Assembly (NCBI RefSeq): GCF_000473325.1
Contig: NZ_KI421513.1
Coordinates: forward strand, 3,456,585 to 3,520,584
Length of the DNA stretch: 64,000 bases
Direction: 5' to 3'
From: Leisingera caerulea DSM 24564
Lineage (GTDB): Bacteria > Pseudomonadota > Alphaproteobacteria > Rhodobacterales > Rhodobacteraceae
A program made the position numbers and the translations under genes. The notes beneath the pieces were generated by a model, which saw nothing but the letters and a program-made list of their open reading frames with translations, was not told the origin of the DNA and searched no databases. Of this stretch, positions 55,372 through 64,000 are shown piece after piece. Numbering within the stretch: position 1 is the first letter of the stretch; every line of letters begins with the position of its first letter.

Positions 55372-57096
55372 TCAGACGGGTGTAATAAGCGAGCCGTCCA
55401 GTTGCGACTTCCAGCTTGCGGACGGGGCCGCTCCAGTTGCCCGGTATTCCGCGTTTGTGGATGCCGAGAAAACCGGCTTCCCGTAGTATTTCCCGGTTGT
55501 GTTGATGGGGTTGTTGGCGTCTGCAAGGTTCGCCGCGTTGGTTTGCACAAACGTGACCACCCGCTGCCAGGACCCGCTCTGACGCAAGAAGCACCCCGCG
55601 CCACCGTCACCCTCGCCGATACCGCCAGGATTCCAGCCCACCCCGTCTGCATAGGACATAACTCCATCCAAGATATCCGGCGGGTTGCTTGCAGGGATCA
55701 GCCGCAAGCCCTCATAAATCTTCAACGGGCTGAAAGCTTTGGAATCGGGAGTGCCGTGAAACAGATCCATCTGGTTCGACAGATCAATATCGCCAATGCT
55801 CGGACGCTCGAACGTCCAGTTGTCCAGGCCAGCGCTGTTCTTCAGCACTCGGAAAGCATATGCTCTGGTGCCCGCCTCCGCCTCGCAGGCGATGTGCATG
55901 ATACGGGTTCCGACCATACCGCCGCCGAGGTCCATCACGATAACGCCGTCTTCCAGATTCCCGGTGATGTTTTCGAACGTGCTGTCATAGACATTGGGAA
56001 GCCTTGGGGAAACCACGCTAGACGGGGTTCTGGTTTTTCCAGAAGTTACCCCCGTAATCGTATCTGTGGCATTGAAATCCCCGGTTGCCGATCCAATGTA
56101 CAGGACGTTTTGGGCCTCCGGCCAACCCAAAACCGTACCAGAGGCCCCGGTTACCGCCTGAGTCACCGTCTCCCCCAGCGTGAAATTCTGCGGGTTCGTC
56201 ACACCCAGAGCAAAATCCACATCCGTGGTCAGCGCGATCTGCGCTTCACCAGCAACCCCGCCGTTCAGGGTCATGTTCTCGACCATGGCCCGGGCGAAAG
56301 AGAAACCTCCATCCACACCGCCGGAAAAATGGAACTGGATCGTATGCCGAAGGTTCACACCGGAACAATTCTGCCACATGAAACGCTCCGCGTAAGCGTT
56401 CTCGTTCTCGATCAGGACGCCCACGCCGCGGCTGGTCAAAAGGCTGGGGTCGCCGCGCACCTCATGACCGAAGAAACGAACATTCCTTGTGTCTTTGATG
56501 TGGAATCCGATGTTGTTATCGGAATGGAGGTGCGTTGTGCCGCCGTTGATGTAGACGTATTTCAGCACGCCCAGGGACTTGTCGTTCTGCTGGATCAGGA
56601 TCTTGGCGCTGTTTTTGGTGTTCGTCCGGACACTGCCCTCAAGATCCAGGGTTTTGCTGCGCGTCAGATCGTCGACAACAATGGTGACGGTATCGGAAAG
56701 GGTCCATTCAGACCCACGCGGCGCACGGAAGGTTTCCCAATCCCCGTCAGCAAACTGCTGAAGGTAAGGCAGCATGTCGCCGGAACTCCAACCGAAAAAC
56801 CGGGGATCGTAGACATCGCTGCGAACATACCATTTCTTGCCGGTGCCGCCGGTGTAATCCAGATGGGCATCGCTGGCGCCGCCAGGCGCCCGCTCATACA
56901 CCGCCCCGTTTTCAATGCAGCGCAGCAGCCCGCCGACCGGAACCATCGTCTCGTCAACAGCCGCAAGATCTGCAAAAGTTTCCACTTTCGGGCCGCCGTT
57001 CAGCTCCATCCAGTCCCGCAGCTCAGCCGGTGAGGGCTGATGAATGTCCGAGGGCGGATTGCCGAACATGATATCTGTGGGGCTTTTTGGTGACAT
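55372..57096 (-). CDS. Phage tail fibre or tailspike-like protein, 574 aa
   Basis: The N terminus (PTDIMFGNPPSDIHQPSPAE) looks like a short capsid-anchoring part. From about residue 60 a right-handed beta-helix-like repeat pattern follows (short Gly/Asn-rich strands, DNNIGFHIKDTRNVRFFG). The C-terminal part (about 480-574) is a likely receptor-binding head. ATG 57096 chosen; upstream open frame overlaps the tip gene. Location after the tip gene supports a receptor-binding role. Confidence 0.7.
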   Translation of the reverse strand: MSPKSPTDIMFGNPPSDIHQPSPAELRDWMELNGGPKVETFADLAAVDETMVPVGGLLRCIENGAVYERAPGGASDAHLDYTGGTGKKWYVRSDVYDPRFFGWSSGDMLPYLQQFADGDWETFRAPRGSEWTLSDTVTIVVDDLTRSKTLDLEGSVRTNTKNSAKILIQQNDKSLGVLKYVYINGGTTHLHSDNNIGFHIKDTRNVRFFGHEVRGDPSLLTSRGVGVLIENENAYAERFMWQNCSGVNLRHTIQFHFSGGVDGGFSFARAMVENMTLNGGVAGEAQIALTTDVDFALGVTNPQNFTLGETVTQAVTGASGTVLGWPEAQNVLYIGSATGDFNATDTITGVTSGKTRTPSSVVSPRLPNVYDSTFENITGNLEDGVIVMDLGGGMVGTRIMHIACEAEAGTRAYAFRVLKNSAGLDNWTFERPSIGDIDLSNQMDLFHGTPDSKAFSPLKIYEGLRLIPASNPPDILDGVMSYADGVGWNPGGIGEGDGGAGCFLRQSGSWQRVVTFVQTNAANLADANNPINTTGKYYGKPVFSASTNAEYRATGAAPSASWKSQLDGSLITPV

Positions 57097-57169
57097 ATGG
57101 GTACTCCAAATGAGCCGGGCCAAGCGCCGGCTGAAATCGTTTCTGGTTCTGGGTTGGGTTTCCCGGGCG

Positions 57170-59308
57170 CTACGGGCCGGGTTCGTTAATCGTGATCGTC
57201 TGCGGGCCAGAGCGCGGGCCGGGAAGCTCACTGCTGTTGATAGGCTCAGCCCAATAGTAAAAGGTCGCATATCCGGGCGCCGGATCGGTGTAGCTGTCAC
57301 CGCTGCTGGAGATGCCGTATTCCGTGTGGATCAACGCTGCGTTTTCAAAGATGCCATCCCAGCCGCGGTAGATCCGGGTGCCGAAATAGTGGGAGTCATT
57401 CGGCGCAGTGAAGGAAATGACCGCATCGCCAGCGGCTTCCGACACGCTGAAAGCACTGAGCCCGCCCGGCGGCACAGTGTCGGCAACAGCGCTTAGAACA
57501 ACGGGCGTTTCCGGCCCCCAATCTGAGGCGCCCGCTCCTGCCGTCCTGTTCCTGACTTGCGCTTCATAATCCTGGCCATCCGCAAGCCCGCCGACACGCA
57601 GCCTGTCAGCGCTTTCGGATGTTTGCTGGGTCAGCCAGTAGCTGTCACCAACAGGCCGGTAGCGAAGCTCCTGCGTATACGCACTGTCCTGCGGATCCCA
57701 AACGAACAGGGCCGACCCATTATCTTGAGGCGCCCCGCTGAGGTTTTCAGGAACCGGGATGCTGCTGTCGCTGACCACGGTGCCGTATTTCGGGCGCTTC
57801 GGCTCCTCTGCGGTAGCGTCAAAGTCGAAATCTTCGGGCCTGACGCTGTTTGCGGTAAGGTTGAATGTACCACTTCCTTCGCGCTCCAGTTCGCCGATTT
57901 CAAAGTATTCATCCAGGCCTATCTCATCGTTTTGCACCCGGATGAACCTGTGGGCCCGACCGCCCTCCCGGCCGCCAAGGATTTCATACCCCATCATCCC
58001 GATTGTACCGCTGAGCCGATACTTCGCACGCTTTGTCTTGGCGATGCGCTTATTCAGACGCGACGCCTGGTTGTGGCTGTGGACCATGTAAAGCTGCGGT
58101 TCTTCCCGAACGGGCTTAGCGGCATCACTTTCAACCCAGGTGCCGCTTGGCGTCTCCCGCCAGGCATTCAGCGGCTCAACATAGACAGCAGAAACCTCGT
58201 CCGGCGCATCGTCTCCCCATTGGCCTTCTGACAGCTCCAGAGCAAAGAAATCGTCCTGGGTGAGGGTCAGTTCCGGCTCGATCCAGCGGCCAACCGTGAA
58301 CCCGACCTTGCCGTCCGTGCGCTCATAAATAAACGCATCGCAGGCAGCCGCCAATTGCGCGCGCTGGTCCTCGTAGGGCTGTTCGTCAGAGATAGTTCCG
58401 TTCAACGTCCAGAGCGGCTGCGCCTCCCCTTCAGCATTCAAAATCAGCGGATCGCAGGCGTCGGCCTCATCGGCCACCTCATCCCAATCCACGTCGCGCC
58501 CAAGGACATTCACCACCCAATCTGCCAGCACCAAAGCCGCATTGTTGGTGTAGCCCTCAACACCTGTGCGCGGGTCATAGAGGTCTTTTTTGCCGTCGAA
58601 TACCGGCGCATAGGCCCATTGCCTGCCATTCGGGTAGATCTTGGTAAAGCTCTCCTGCGGCGGGCGTTTTGCCCACAACACCGCACCGGCAAGCCCCTTG
58701 AAATTATGCGCCTCAGTGATCTCTGTGAAGGCTGCATCAAGGCCCGGGTCGACCAACTGCTCCGCCGCGCCGGTAAAAGCGTTGATCCTGCCGTACCCAG
58801 CTATGGGGTCCGTTCCGATATTGCTCAGCGCGGGGTCAGCCTCCGCCGTCAAAGCCACGGCGCGCTCATCAAGCCAATGCTCGACAATACCTTCAATCTG
58901 GTGGGCGGCAAGTATCGGGACGTAATAGCGCCTGCCGTCCGCGAAACCGGTGAAGCCCAGCGGCCCACCCTTGCGCGCCCGGCCATAGACGTGTTCCGCA
59001 TACGCTACCGGCTGTGCGAAATTCACCATCCGGGCGCCCGGGGGCGGCAGCGACGGCTTCGGAGCGAGCGCGCCCGCCAGAGCGGACAACCCCACGGCGA
59101 CAACGGTCTTGACGATAAAGCCGCCAATTGCGGTCGCCGCAAATGCTGCGCCGGCACTCACCCCCGCCACGAAGGCTGCAGATGCTCCAGCCGCAGCCGC
59201 ACCGCCAAGCGCACCAACGATAAAGCCGCCGACCGCCGCGGCCTCGGCAGGTTCCGGGGTCAATGCGGTTGTGCCGAGAAAGGCCGCAATCAGAAACTTA
59301 CGCCTCAT
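57170..59308 (-). CDS. Phage tail tip (host specificity J-like) protein, 712 aa
   Basis: N-terminal hydrophobic Gly/Ala-rich region (residues 20-85), then a tip-attachment-J-like domain: YGRARKGGPLGFTGF, GYTNNAALVLADWVVN and YMVHSHNQASRLNKRIAKTK (separate motifs). One to two fibronectin-III-like domains follow (about 510-710, ENLSGAPQDNGSALFVW). ATG 59308 follows GGAG by about nine bases. Much shorter than the GTA megatron, and a different tip type. Confidence 0.8.
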   Translation of the reverse strand: MRRKFLIAAFLGTTALTPEPAEAAAVGGFIVGALGGAAAAGASAAFVAGVSAGAAFAATAIGGFIVKTVVAVGLSALAGALAPKPSLPPPGARMVNFAQPVAYAEHVYGRARKGGPLGFTGFADGRRYYVPILAAHQIEGIVEHWLDERAVALTAEADPALSNIGTDPIAGYGRINAFTGAAEQLVDPGLDAAFTEITEAHNFKGLAGAVLWAKRPPQESFTKIYPNGRQWAYAPVFDGKKDLYDPRTGVEGYTNNAALVLADWVVNVLGRDVDWDEVADEADACDPLILNAEGEAQPLWTLNGTISDEQPYEDQRAQLAAACDAFIYERTDGKVGFTVGRWIEPELTLTQDDFFALELSEGQWGDDAPDEVSAVYVEPLNAWRETPSGTWVESDAAKPVREEPQLYMVHSHNQASRLNKRIAKTKRAKYRLSGTIGMMGYEILGGREGGRAHRFIRVQNDEIGLDEYFEIGELEREGSGTFNLTANSVRPEDFDFDATAEEPKRPKYGTVVSDSSIPVPENLSGAPQDNGSALFVWDPQDSAYTQELRYRPVGDSYWLTQQTSESADRLRVGGLADGQDYEAQVRNRTAGAGASDWGPETPVVLSAVADTVPPGGLSAFSVSEAAGDAVISFTAPNDSHYFGTRIYRGWDGIFENAALIHTEYGISSSGDSYTDPAPGYATFYYWAEPINSSELPGPRSGPQTITINEPGP

Positions 59309-59723
59309 AACCAACGCTCCAAATTGCCAGCACTCTCAGCACCGCCTGAGGCTTTAGCGTGGTCGTGCCATTTTGACCCTTGCAACCCCAAGCGCTGCCA
59401 AGCCAGACCGCGCCGCAGGAGGACACGCGCCCATCGGCTTCCGGCACAACGATGACGGCAATATCCCCTTTGCGCGGCTCCTGGACCCGTTCAAGGCCGC
59501 CGATTGTGGCAAGACAGCCCTCAACCGCCGCGACCGGATCGCGCAGGAAACCAGTTTCACGCTGGCAGCTTCCCCGGCTGTCATAGGTGCCTCGGATGTG
59601 AGCCGCAGGATCGGCCCCGCGCACGCGCTCAATCCAATCCGCCAGAACCAGCATGCAATCAGTCTCGCCCCAGATGAACGGCAGCGCCATCCATCGGTGA
59701 AGTTCTCGATAAAGAGGTGTCAT
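59298..59723 (-). CDS. DUF6950-like tail protein, 141 aa
   Basis: PFIWGETDCMLVLADWIERV with RGTYDSRGSC is the DUF6950/NlpC-like pattern (Cys in WGETDC is the possible catalytic residue). Such genes stand before the tip gene in many Rhodobacterales siphophages, functionally like the GTA peptidase g14. Overlaps both neighbours (4 and 11 bases). Confidence 0.75.
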   Translation of the reverse strand: MTPLYRELHRWMALPFIWGETDCMLVLADWIERVRGADPAAHIRGTYDSRGSCQRETGFLRDPVAAVEGCLATIGGLERVQEPRKGDIAVIVVPEADGRVSSCGAVWLGSAWGCKGQNGTTTLKPQAVLRVLAIWSVGYEA

Positions 59724-60307
59724 CCGAACAGCTTTTCTTCTTCAAAATCGTCAGTTGGCATGAATTCGAGGGACGGGTTTTCCTCGCCGATCAGCTTCGC
59801 GTGGCCTTCAGTGTTCAGGATGATCCGGCGGGAAGCCCGGCGGTTTTCGCTCCAAGCCTCGAAGGTCACAGAAATAGACCGGTCCTGTGCGCCGCTTTCT
59901 CTGAACACCAGCGTCCGCATAGTGCGCTGCAACCACTGGACCGGAGCGACGGCGGGCGCATAAAACTCCGACTGCGAATTGATCGGCTGGATATAAAAGG
60001 TGATTGGCCGCCCCTTGATGTATTGCAGCCCCAGTTCTTTTACCTGTGCGATCAGGTTATCTGCGTCCGGATCCTGGAAAAAGCTAAGCGTCAGGCTGCC
60101 TTCTGGCGCCTGCCCGTCCAGCGCACTCGCGAGGCTCGAAACGCTGGCAAGCTGGGTGCCGAACCACTTGTCGCCGTTGATATCAGTGAACACGCCATCC
60201 GTGCCTATTATGAACCGCGCCGGGCCGTCCGGCGTGTCGATCAGGCAAAGGTCAAGAGCCCCCAGAACATCGTCCTGAGGCCTGTACCCGGCAGGGAAAA
60301 AGCTCAT
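59720..60307 (-). CDS. Phage tail protein, hub-type position, 195 aa
   Basis: Beta-rich protein; GYRPQDDVLGALDLCLIDTPDG and SSLASALDGQAPEGSLTLSF. Corresponds in order to a distal tail or hub gene. Family name not certain. Four-base overlaps with both neighbours. Confidence 0.65.
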   Translation of the reverse strand: MSFFPAGYRPQDDVLGALDLCLIDTPDGPARFIIGTDGVFTDINGDKWFGTQLASVSSLASALDGQAPEGSLTLSFFQDPDADNLIAQVKELGLQYIKGRPITFYIQPINSQSEFYAPAVAPVQWLQRTMRTLVFRESGAQDRSISVTFEAWSENRRASRRIILNTEGHAKLIGEENPSLEFMPTDDFEEEKLFG

Positions 60308-60990
60308 CTCTGGATGTACTCCTGCAGGATCAGCTTGGGGCGCGCGATCCCATCCTTCTGGTAGGCCAGCCGCCCGGTTTCATCGGATGAAACTTCGAAC
60401 AATCCTGTTCCCAGGAGCTTCACCGTTTCTCCAGCACCGATCTCCCGCCGCTGCATTTGGACTCCCAGCCGAAGGATGGATCCGCCCTCATCGGCCACGG
60501 ACAAAACTGCAAAGGGCCAATCGCCAAAGCTCATGATTTGACCCGGATTAGGCCGGTAATCCGGAGAGGTTACCTCGACAAAGAGCGTCTCATCGCCAGG
60601 CTTGGCAATTTGAGCAACAACCAGCCGGGGCTCGAAGGCAAAGCCCAGTCCATTTGAAAAGTGAGCCCCGCCAGAAAACGGAATACCCTTCTCAGAATAC
60701 TCTACCCAAGCGGGCATTCGGCGCAGGTTGGAGACGTGAGGGTCAACCATCGGCACCCGGTATATTCCGGCCCGGCCCTGAGCTTGCCACCGAATTGCCC
60801 GCCAAAGCCCAAGGCGCTCTTTTGGAATACGGAATTCCGGCGTGCCCACCCAACGGGGGAATGCGTTGAAAACCGTGGCTGATGCACCGGACGTCGTTAC
60901 ACCGAGAGACTGGCTGCGCCAGTCAATATCCCAATTCACTTCTAAAAGCCTGACCAGTTCCAGAGGAAAGGTCACGATCGGGCGCCTCAT
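60304..60990 (-). CDS. Phage distal tail-type protein, 228 aa
   Basis: RRPIVTFPLELVRLLEVNW, followed by beta-rich segments (TFVEVTSPDYRPNPGQIMSF-like middle). Follows the tape-measure gene with a four-base overlap, where the distal tail protein normally lies. No exact family recognised. Confidence 0.6.
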   Translation of the reverse strand: MRRPIVTFPLELVRLLEVNWDIDWRSQSLGVTTSGASATVFNAFPRWVGTPEFRIPKERLGLWRAIRWQAQGRAGIYRVPMVDPHVSNLRRMPAWVEYSEKGIPFSGGAHFSNGLGFAFEPRLVVAQIAKPGDETLFVEVTSPDYRPNPGQIMSFGDWPFAVLSVADEGGSILRLGVQMQRREIGAGETVKLLGTGLFEVSSDETGRLAYQKDGIARPKLILQEYIQR

Positions 60991-63900
60991 GATGACCCCC
61001 CTCTCTTTTGCAGTTTTGCAACATGTGCGCTGAAGTTCTTGTTGTTCTGGCCGATACCGGCGCGTGAGATCTCCAGAGAGTGGCCTGCAGCCTGCTGCAG
61101 GATTTCCGCTTTCAGTTCCGGTGAAAGCTCAAGCTGAATGACCGATACACCGGCTTCTTCGGCCGCGCTGCTGGCCCCGCTCACAGGGGGATCAACGCGG
61201 GCCGCAGCTGAACTCACAAAACCTGAGTACGCCCCCGAATAAGCCCCGCTTCCCTCCAGAATGCCACCAGCAGCATAGCGCGGCACACGCTTCTGCCGGA
61301 TGGCTTCCATGAACTCGACACCGTAATAATCGACTGCATCACCAGGCTGGATGAACTCGCCTGCAGCGCCCCAGAAGAGAATATTATCTTGGCGCTTGTG
61401 ACCTCTGCCCTGCATCCGGCCAGCAGCTCTTCCGCCAGCTTGCAGATCACCGCCAGCGGCATAGGCCCCGACCAGCTGACCGCCGGAAGCTTGCCCCAGC
61501 AGGCCGCCGAAAAGATCGAGAAACGCACCGCCTTCAGATGCACCTGCCTGCGATGCACCGCCGCCTAGCCCGCTCAGCGCTCCAATCAGTCCGCCGCCGC
61601 CGCCACTACCGCCGTTCAGAACATCATTCAGGAGCCCCCCGAGCTTTTCCCAAACCGGGTCCAAGGCAGCCTCCCAAAGCTTTTCGATCATGTGATCAAT
61701 GATCGTATCCAAGAAACCGGCCCAGCCCTTTCCGCCTTCGCGCAGCTCATCAAAGGCCGATTTCACAACGCTCGTGGATTCCTCCAGGTCGCGCTTCTGC
61801 TGATCCGACAACCCAGAGGATTCGCGCTCTTTTTTTGTCCTGGCCGCGATGGCATCGGCTTGCCGGTTGATCACGTCAATCAACAGCTCGCCCGTGTCGG
61901 CCCGCTGCTTTTCCACATCGATGCCGGCAGCTTTGGCTTGGGTCAAAGCCTCATGGATATAGGTCAACCTGGCCTGCTCTGAAGCCGACTTGCCGACCAG
62001 CATGGCCTCCAGCTCCAGCTGGGCCAGCTGCTCATCGCCCGCGGCAATCAGATCCTTCAGCGCCCGCGCCTGATCCTCCTGGATCCGCACACGCTGCTCT
62101 GCCGCCGCCTCATTGGCCTTTTGCACCCCGGGATCCAGTCGGGAGATCGACTGCGACCCCAAACCGGCTTGGATGGTTGACCACGGCGTGCCAGCAAACT
62201 TGAAGCCCTCCCATTCATTATAGAACCCTTCGCGCCCCTGCGGCATCCGGCGGCGCACCAGCTCCATGCCCAGCCGGTCCTGCATGCTCTTGTCAAACAG
62301 CTCATCGCCGGAAAGGCCGAGATCCTTGATCAGATCCTTCAGGGTGGTGCTGACGATCTGATAGCGCCCGGCCGCTGAGGAGTTGAAGGTGTTATCCGGG
62401 TGCTGAAGCATTTGCTTTTGCAGCTCCAGGATCTCCTTCAGGGTCATATTGATCAGGTTGACCGGGCCATCGGTAAAGGCGCCATAGCCAAGGGTTTCAT
62501 TATACCCCCTGCCCTTGTCAGTCCCTTCAACAAAGGCCACCAGGTCAAGAATGCCCTTCTGCGCGGCCTCCAGCTCCGATCGCTGGTAGGACCCGCGATC
62601 AGTGCCCGGCAACCCCTTGCCTTGACGGCGCGAAAGCGCTTCATGCGCGCGCTCCATGCGCTCCAGCTCATCGGCCGCGGTCTTGGCATCGTCGCCGATT
62701 TGACCAGCGAAGGTCTGCCCCGGCTGCTCTTGCGCTACGCTCCAAGTGCCTTCCAGCGCGGATTTCAGGTTTTCGATCTCGATTTCACCTTTGGCCAGCG
62801 CTTCGACAAGCCCCAGCAAGCCGTCTTCCCCGGTTTCACGCAAACGCTTGCCCGCCGCCGCCGCGCTCAACATGGCGGTGCGCAGCTGGTCATAAGCCCG
62901 CCGGATCTCGTCCTCCGTCTGGGCTTCCCCGATCGCTGCAAGCTCTTCCCCAAACAGGCCGATATCGCCAGCAATGGCGCGCATCCGATCACGCACGCTG
63001 TCAAGGTCCACATCGACAACGCCCTCCAGAGCATCATCGAACAGACCGATGATAGACGTTACTTCTTGACCAGCGCCCGCAACTGCATTCAGAGTTTCCG
63101 CAATTTCGGAAATTGGCCGACTGCCGTCCCGAAGATCTCCCAACGCCTCCAAGACGTCACCGAAGACCGGGCCGACATTGACAAAACCTCCAGTGATAAC
63201 ATCTAAGTCCGGACTATCGCCTAGAGCCCCAGAGCGAACCCAATTCTCCATCGCAGCTTCAAAGATTTCATCTATTGCACCCGTGATGTGGTCGCCATTG
63301 AACAGGCCCTCACCCTGAGCTACGCCCAGCAACTCCAGCTGTGCCTTCTGGCTTGCTTCCAGTGCCGTTTGAACAGCAACACGGCCCTGCCGGACCATCT
63401 CCGCTGTGGTGGCTGTCACCTTGCCGGAAAGAGCGTCCTGGTCTTCGGCAGCTTGGCGGGACGCCTCTGCATACTGCCGGAGCGCTTCGGCTGCGTCCGA
63501 AGATGCGCTATCGGCGCCCTTCAGCGCATCAGCAGCCGTATCGATATCAAGGCCAAGCGCGGCGATGGACGCGGCGGTGACGGCCAGGCTGAGCGGGCCG
63601 CCCATCAAGCCAGTGATTGCCCGGGCGGCAACCCCGAGGCGGGCCAGTGGCCCAAGAGCCCGCGTGGCCGAGGTGCCCACACCAGACACGGCGCCGGCCA
63701 ATTCGACATAGGCCGCTCGCATTGCAATACCGCGCGCGATCGCCAGCTTGATGCCGCGGCCGACCAGAACGACGACAAGCCCCTGGGCGACACGCTGCAC
63801 GATTTCATCAACTTCCGCGAAGTTTTCTTGCAGGTAGCGCAGCGCGGCTGTGAAACGCTCCACAGAGGCCTCTGCGACATCCAGCCCCCCGTTTGAGGTG

Positions 63901-64000
63901 GCTTCCAGCTGCAAGGCCTCCCAAGCCGCCGACAGCTCCTTCAGCGCGCCCTCCAGGCCCTCCAGGCGAACTTCTGCCTGGTCCTGGGCTGACACCTGGG
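60987..64000 (-). CDS. Phage tape-measure protein with GH104-like lysozyme domain, partial
   Basis: Runs off the right edge: the frame is still open before a possible GTG at 63995, so the N terminus is missing. At least 1002 residues. Early part has hydrophobic Gly/Ala helices (ALGLDIDTAADALKGADSAS). In the middle (about 475-620) a lambda R-like transglycosylase domain: LVAFVEGTDKGRGYNETLGYG with the likely catalytic Glu (VEGTD) and SSAAGRYQIVSTTL. The C terminus has AAGGDLQAGG and similar Gly-rich repeats and SAHVAKLQKRG. The domain probably helps pierce peptidoglycan. Confidence 0.88.
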   Translation of the reverse strand, partial: QVSAQDQAEVRLEGLEGALKELSAAWEALQLEATSNGGLDVAEASVERFTAALRYLQENFAEVDEIVQRVAQGLVVVLVGRGIKLAIARGIAMRAAYVELAGAVSGVGTSATRALGPLARLGVAARAITGLMGGPLSLAVTAASIAALGLDIDTAADALKGADSASSDAAEALRQYAEASRQAAEDQDALSGKVTATTAEMVRQGRVAVQTALEASQKAQLELLGVAQGEGLFNGDHITGAIDEIFEAAMENWVRSGALGDSPDLDVITGGFVNVGPVFGDVLEALGDLRDGSRPISEIAETLNAVAGAGQEVTSIIGLFDDALEGVVDVDLDSVRDRMRAIAGDIGLFGEELAAIGEAQTEDEIRRAYDQLRTAMLSAAAAGKRLRETGEDGLLGLVEALAKGEIEIENLKSALEGTWSVAQEQPGQTFAGQIGDDAKTAADELERMERAHEALSRRQGKGLPGTDRGSYQRSELEAAQKGILDLVAFVEGTDKGRGYNETLGYGAFTDGPVNLINMTLKEILELQKQMLQHPDNTFNSSAAGRYQIVSTTLKDLIKDLGLSGDELFDKSMQDRLGMELVRRRMPQGREGFYNEWEGFKFAGTPWSTIQAGLGSQSISRLDPGVQKANEAAAEQRVRIQEDQARALKDLIAAGDEQLAQLELEAMLVGKSASEQARLTYIHEALTQAKAAGIDVEKQRADTGELLIDVINRQADAIAARTKKERESSGLSDQQKRDLEESTSVVKSAFDELREGGKGWAGFLDTIIDHMIEKLWEAALDPVWEKLGGLLNDVLNGGSGGGGGLIGALSGLGGGASQAGASEGGAFLDLFGGLLGQASGGQLVGAYAAGGDLQAGGRAAGRMQGRGHKRQDNILFWGAAGEFIQPGDAVDYYGVEFMEAIRQKRVPRYAAGGILEGSGAYSGAYSGFVSSAAARVDPPVSGASSAAEEAGVSVIQLELSPELKAEILQQAAGHSLEISRAGIGQNNKNFSAHVAKLQKRGGSS

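Overview
The window looks like a chromosomal segment of a marine alphaproteobacterium of the Roseobacter group (Rhodobacterales, probably near Leisingera or Phaeobacter). The grounds are high GC, a complete Rhodobacter-type gene transfer agent (GTA) cluster beside cysE, fatty-acid and ribosomal-protein operons with roseobacter-like sequences, and a Rhodobacterales-type porin. The genus is inferred from general familiarity, not from a search.

Layout. 0.3-5 kb: a Crp/Fnr regulator, small hypothetical genes, cysK and cysE (cysteine synthesis) and a DksA/TraR zinc-finger protein. 5.1-19.7 kb, minus strand: a full GTA structural cluster from small terminase (g1) to the megatron tail-tip protein (g15) plus a DUF7742 gene, read from a good sigma70-type promoter at 19.85 kb. 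19.9-41 kb: core genes, namely VOC protein, rsgA, mltG, fabF, two tandem membrane PilZ proteins, a HisA-like protein, acpP, fabG, fabD, a cytochrome b561-YceI fusion, YceI, rpsF-rpsR-rplI, a lytic transglycosylase, a membrane protein pair, tig and a porin.

41.2 kb to the right edge: an integrated element. Its left end is marked by a 3' fragment of a tRNA-Leu gene, as expected for a phage attachment site. Inside are a large RTX/von Willebrand A protein, a leftward array of about 17 very small genes (many membrane micropeptides, one secreted nuclease), a serine recombinase and a ribbon-helix-helix regulator beside a symmetric divergent promoter with repeated operators, a rightward array of 12 small genes, and then a leftward lysis and siphophage tail module (Rz/Rz1, amidase, holin, fibre, tip, DUF6950, tape measure). 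Head genes, integrase and the other att site are not in the window.

Most notable observations: (1) nearly every small prophage gene is preceded by a copy of a repeated start-associated module (TAATCCAGAAACCGCC plus GGAGG on the plus strand; an AAGGAGC(G/A)A module on the minus strand), and a 162-bp duplication of one small gene has both breakpoints in these modules, which suggests leader-to-leader cassette recombination; (2) a REP-like double hairpin present in intergenic DNA also lies in frame inside the GTA peptidase gene g14; (3) two face-to-face interleaved promoters share repeated TAAGCGATATCGCTTA operators.
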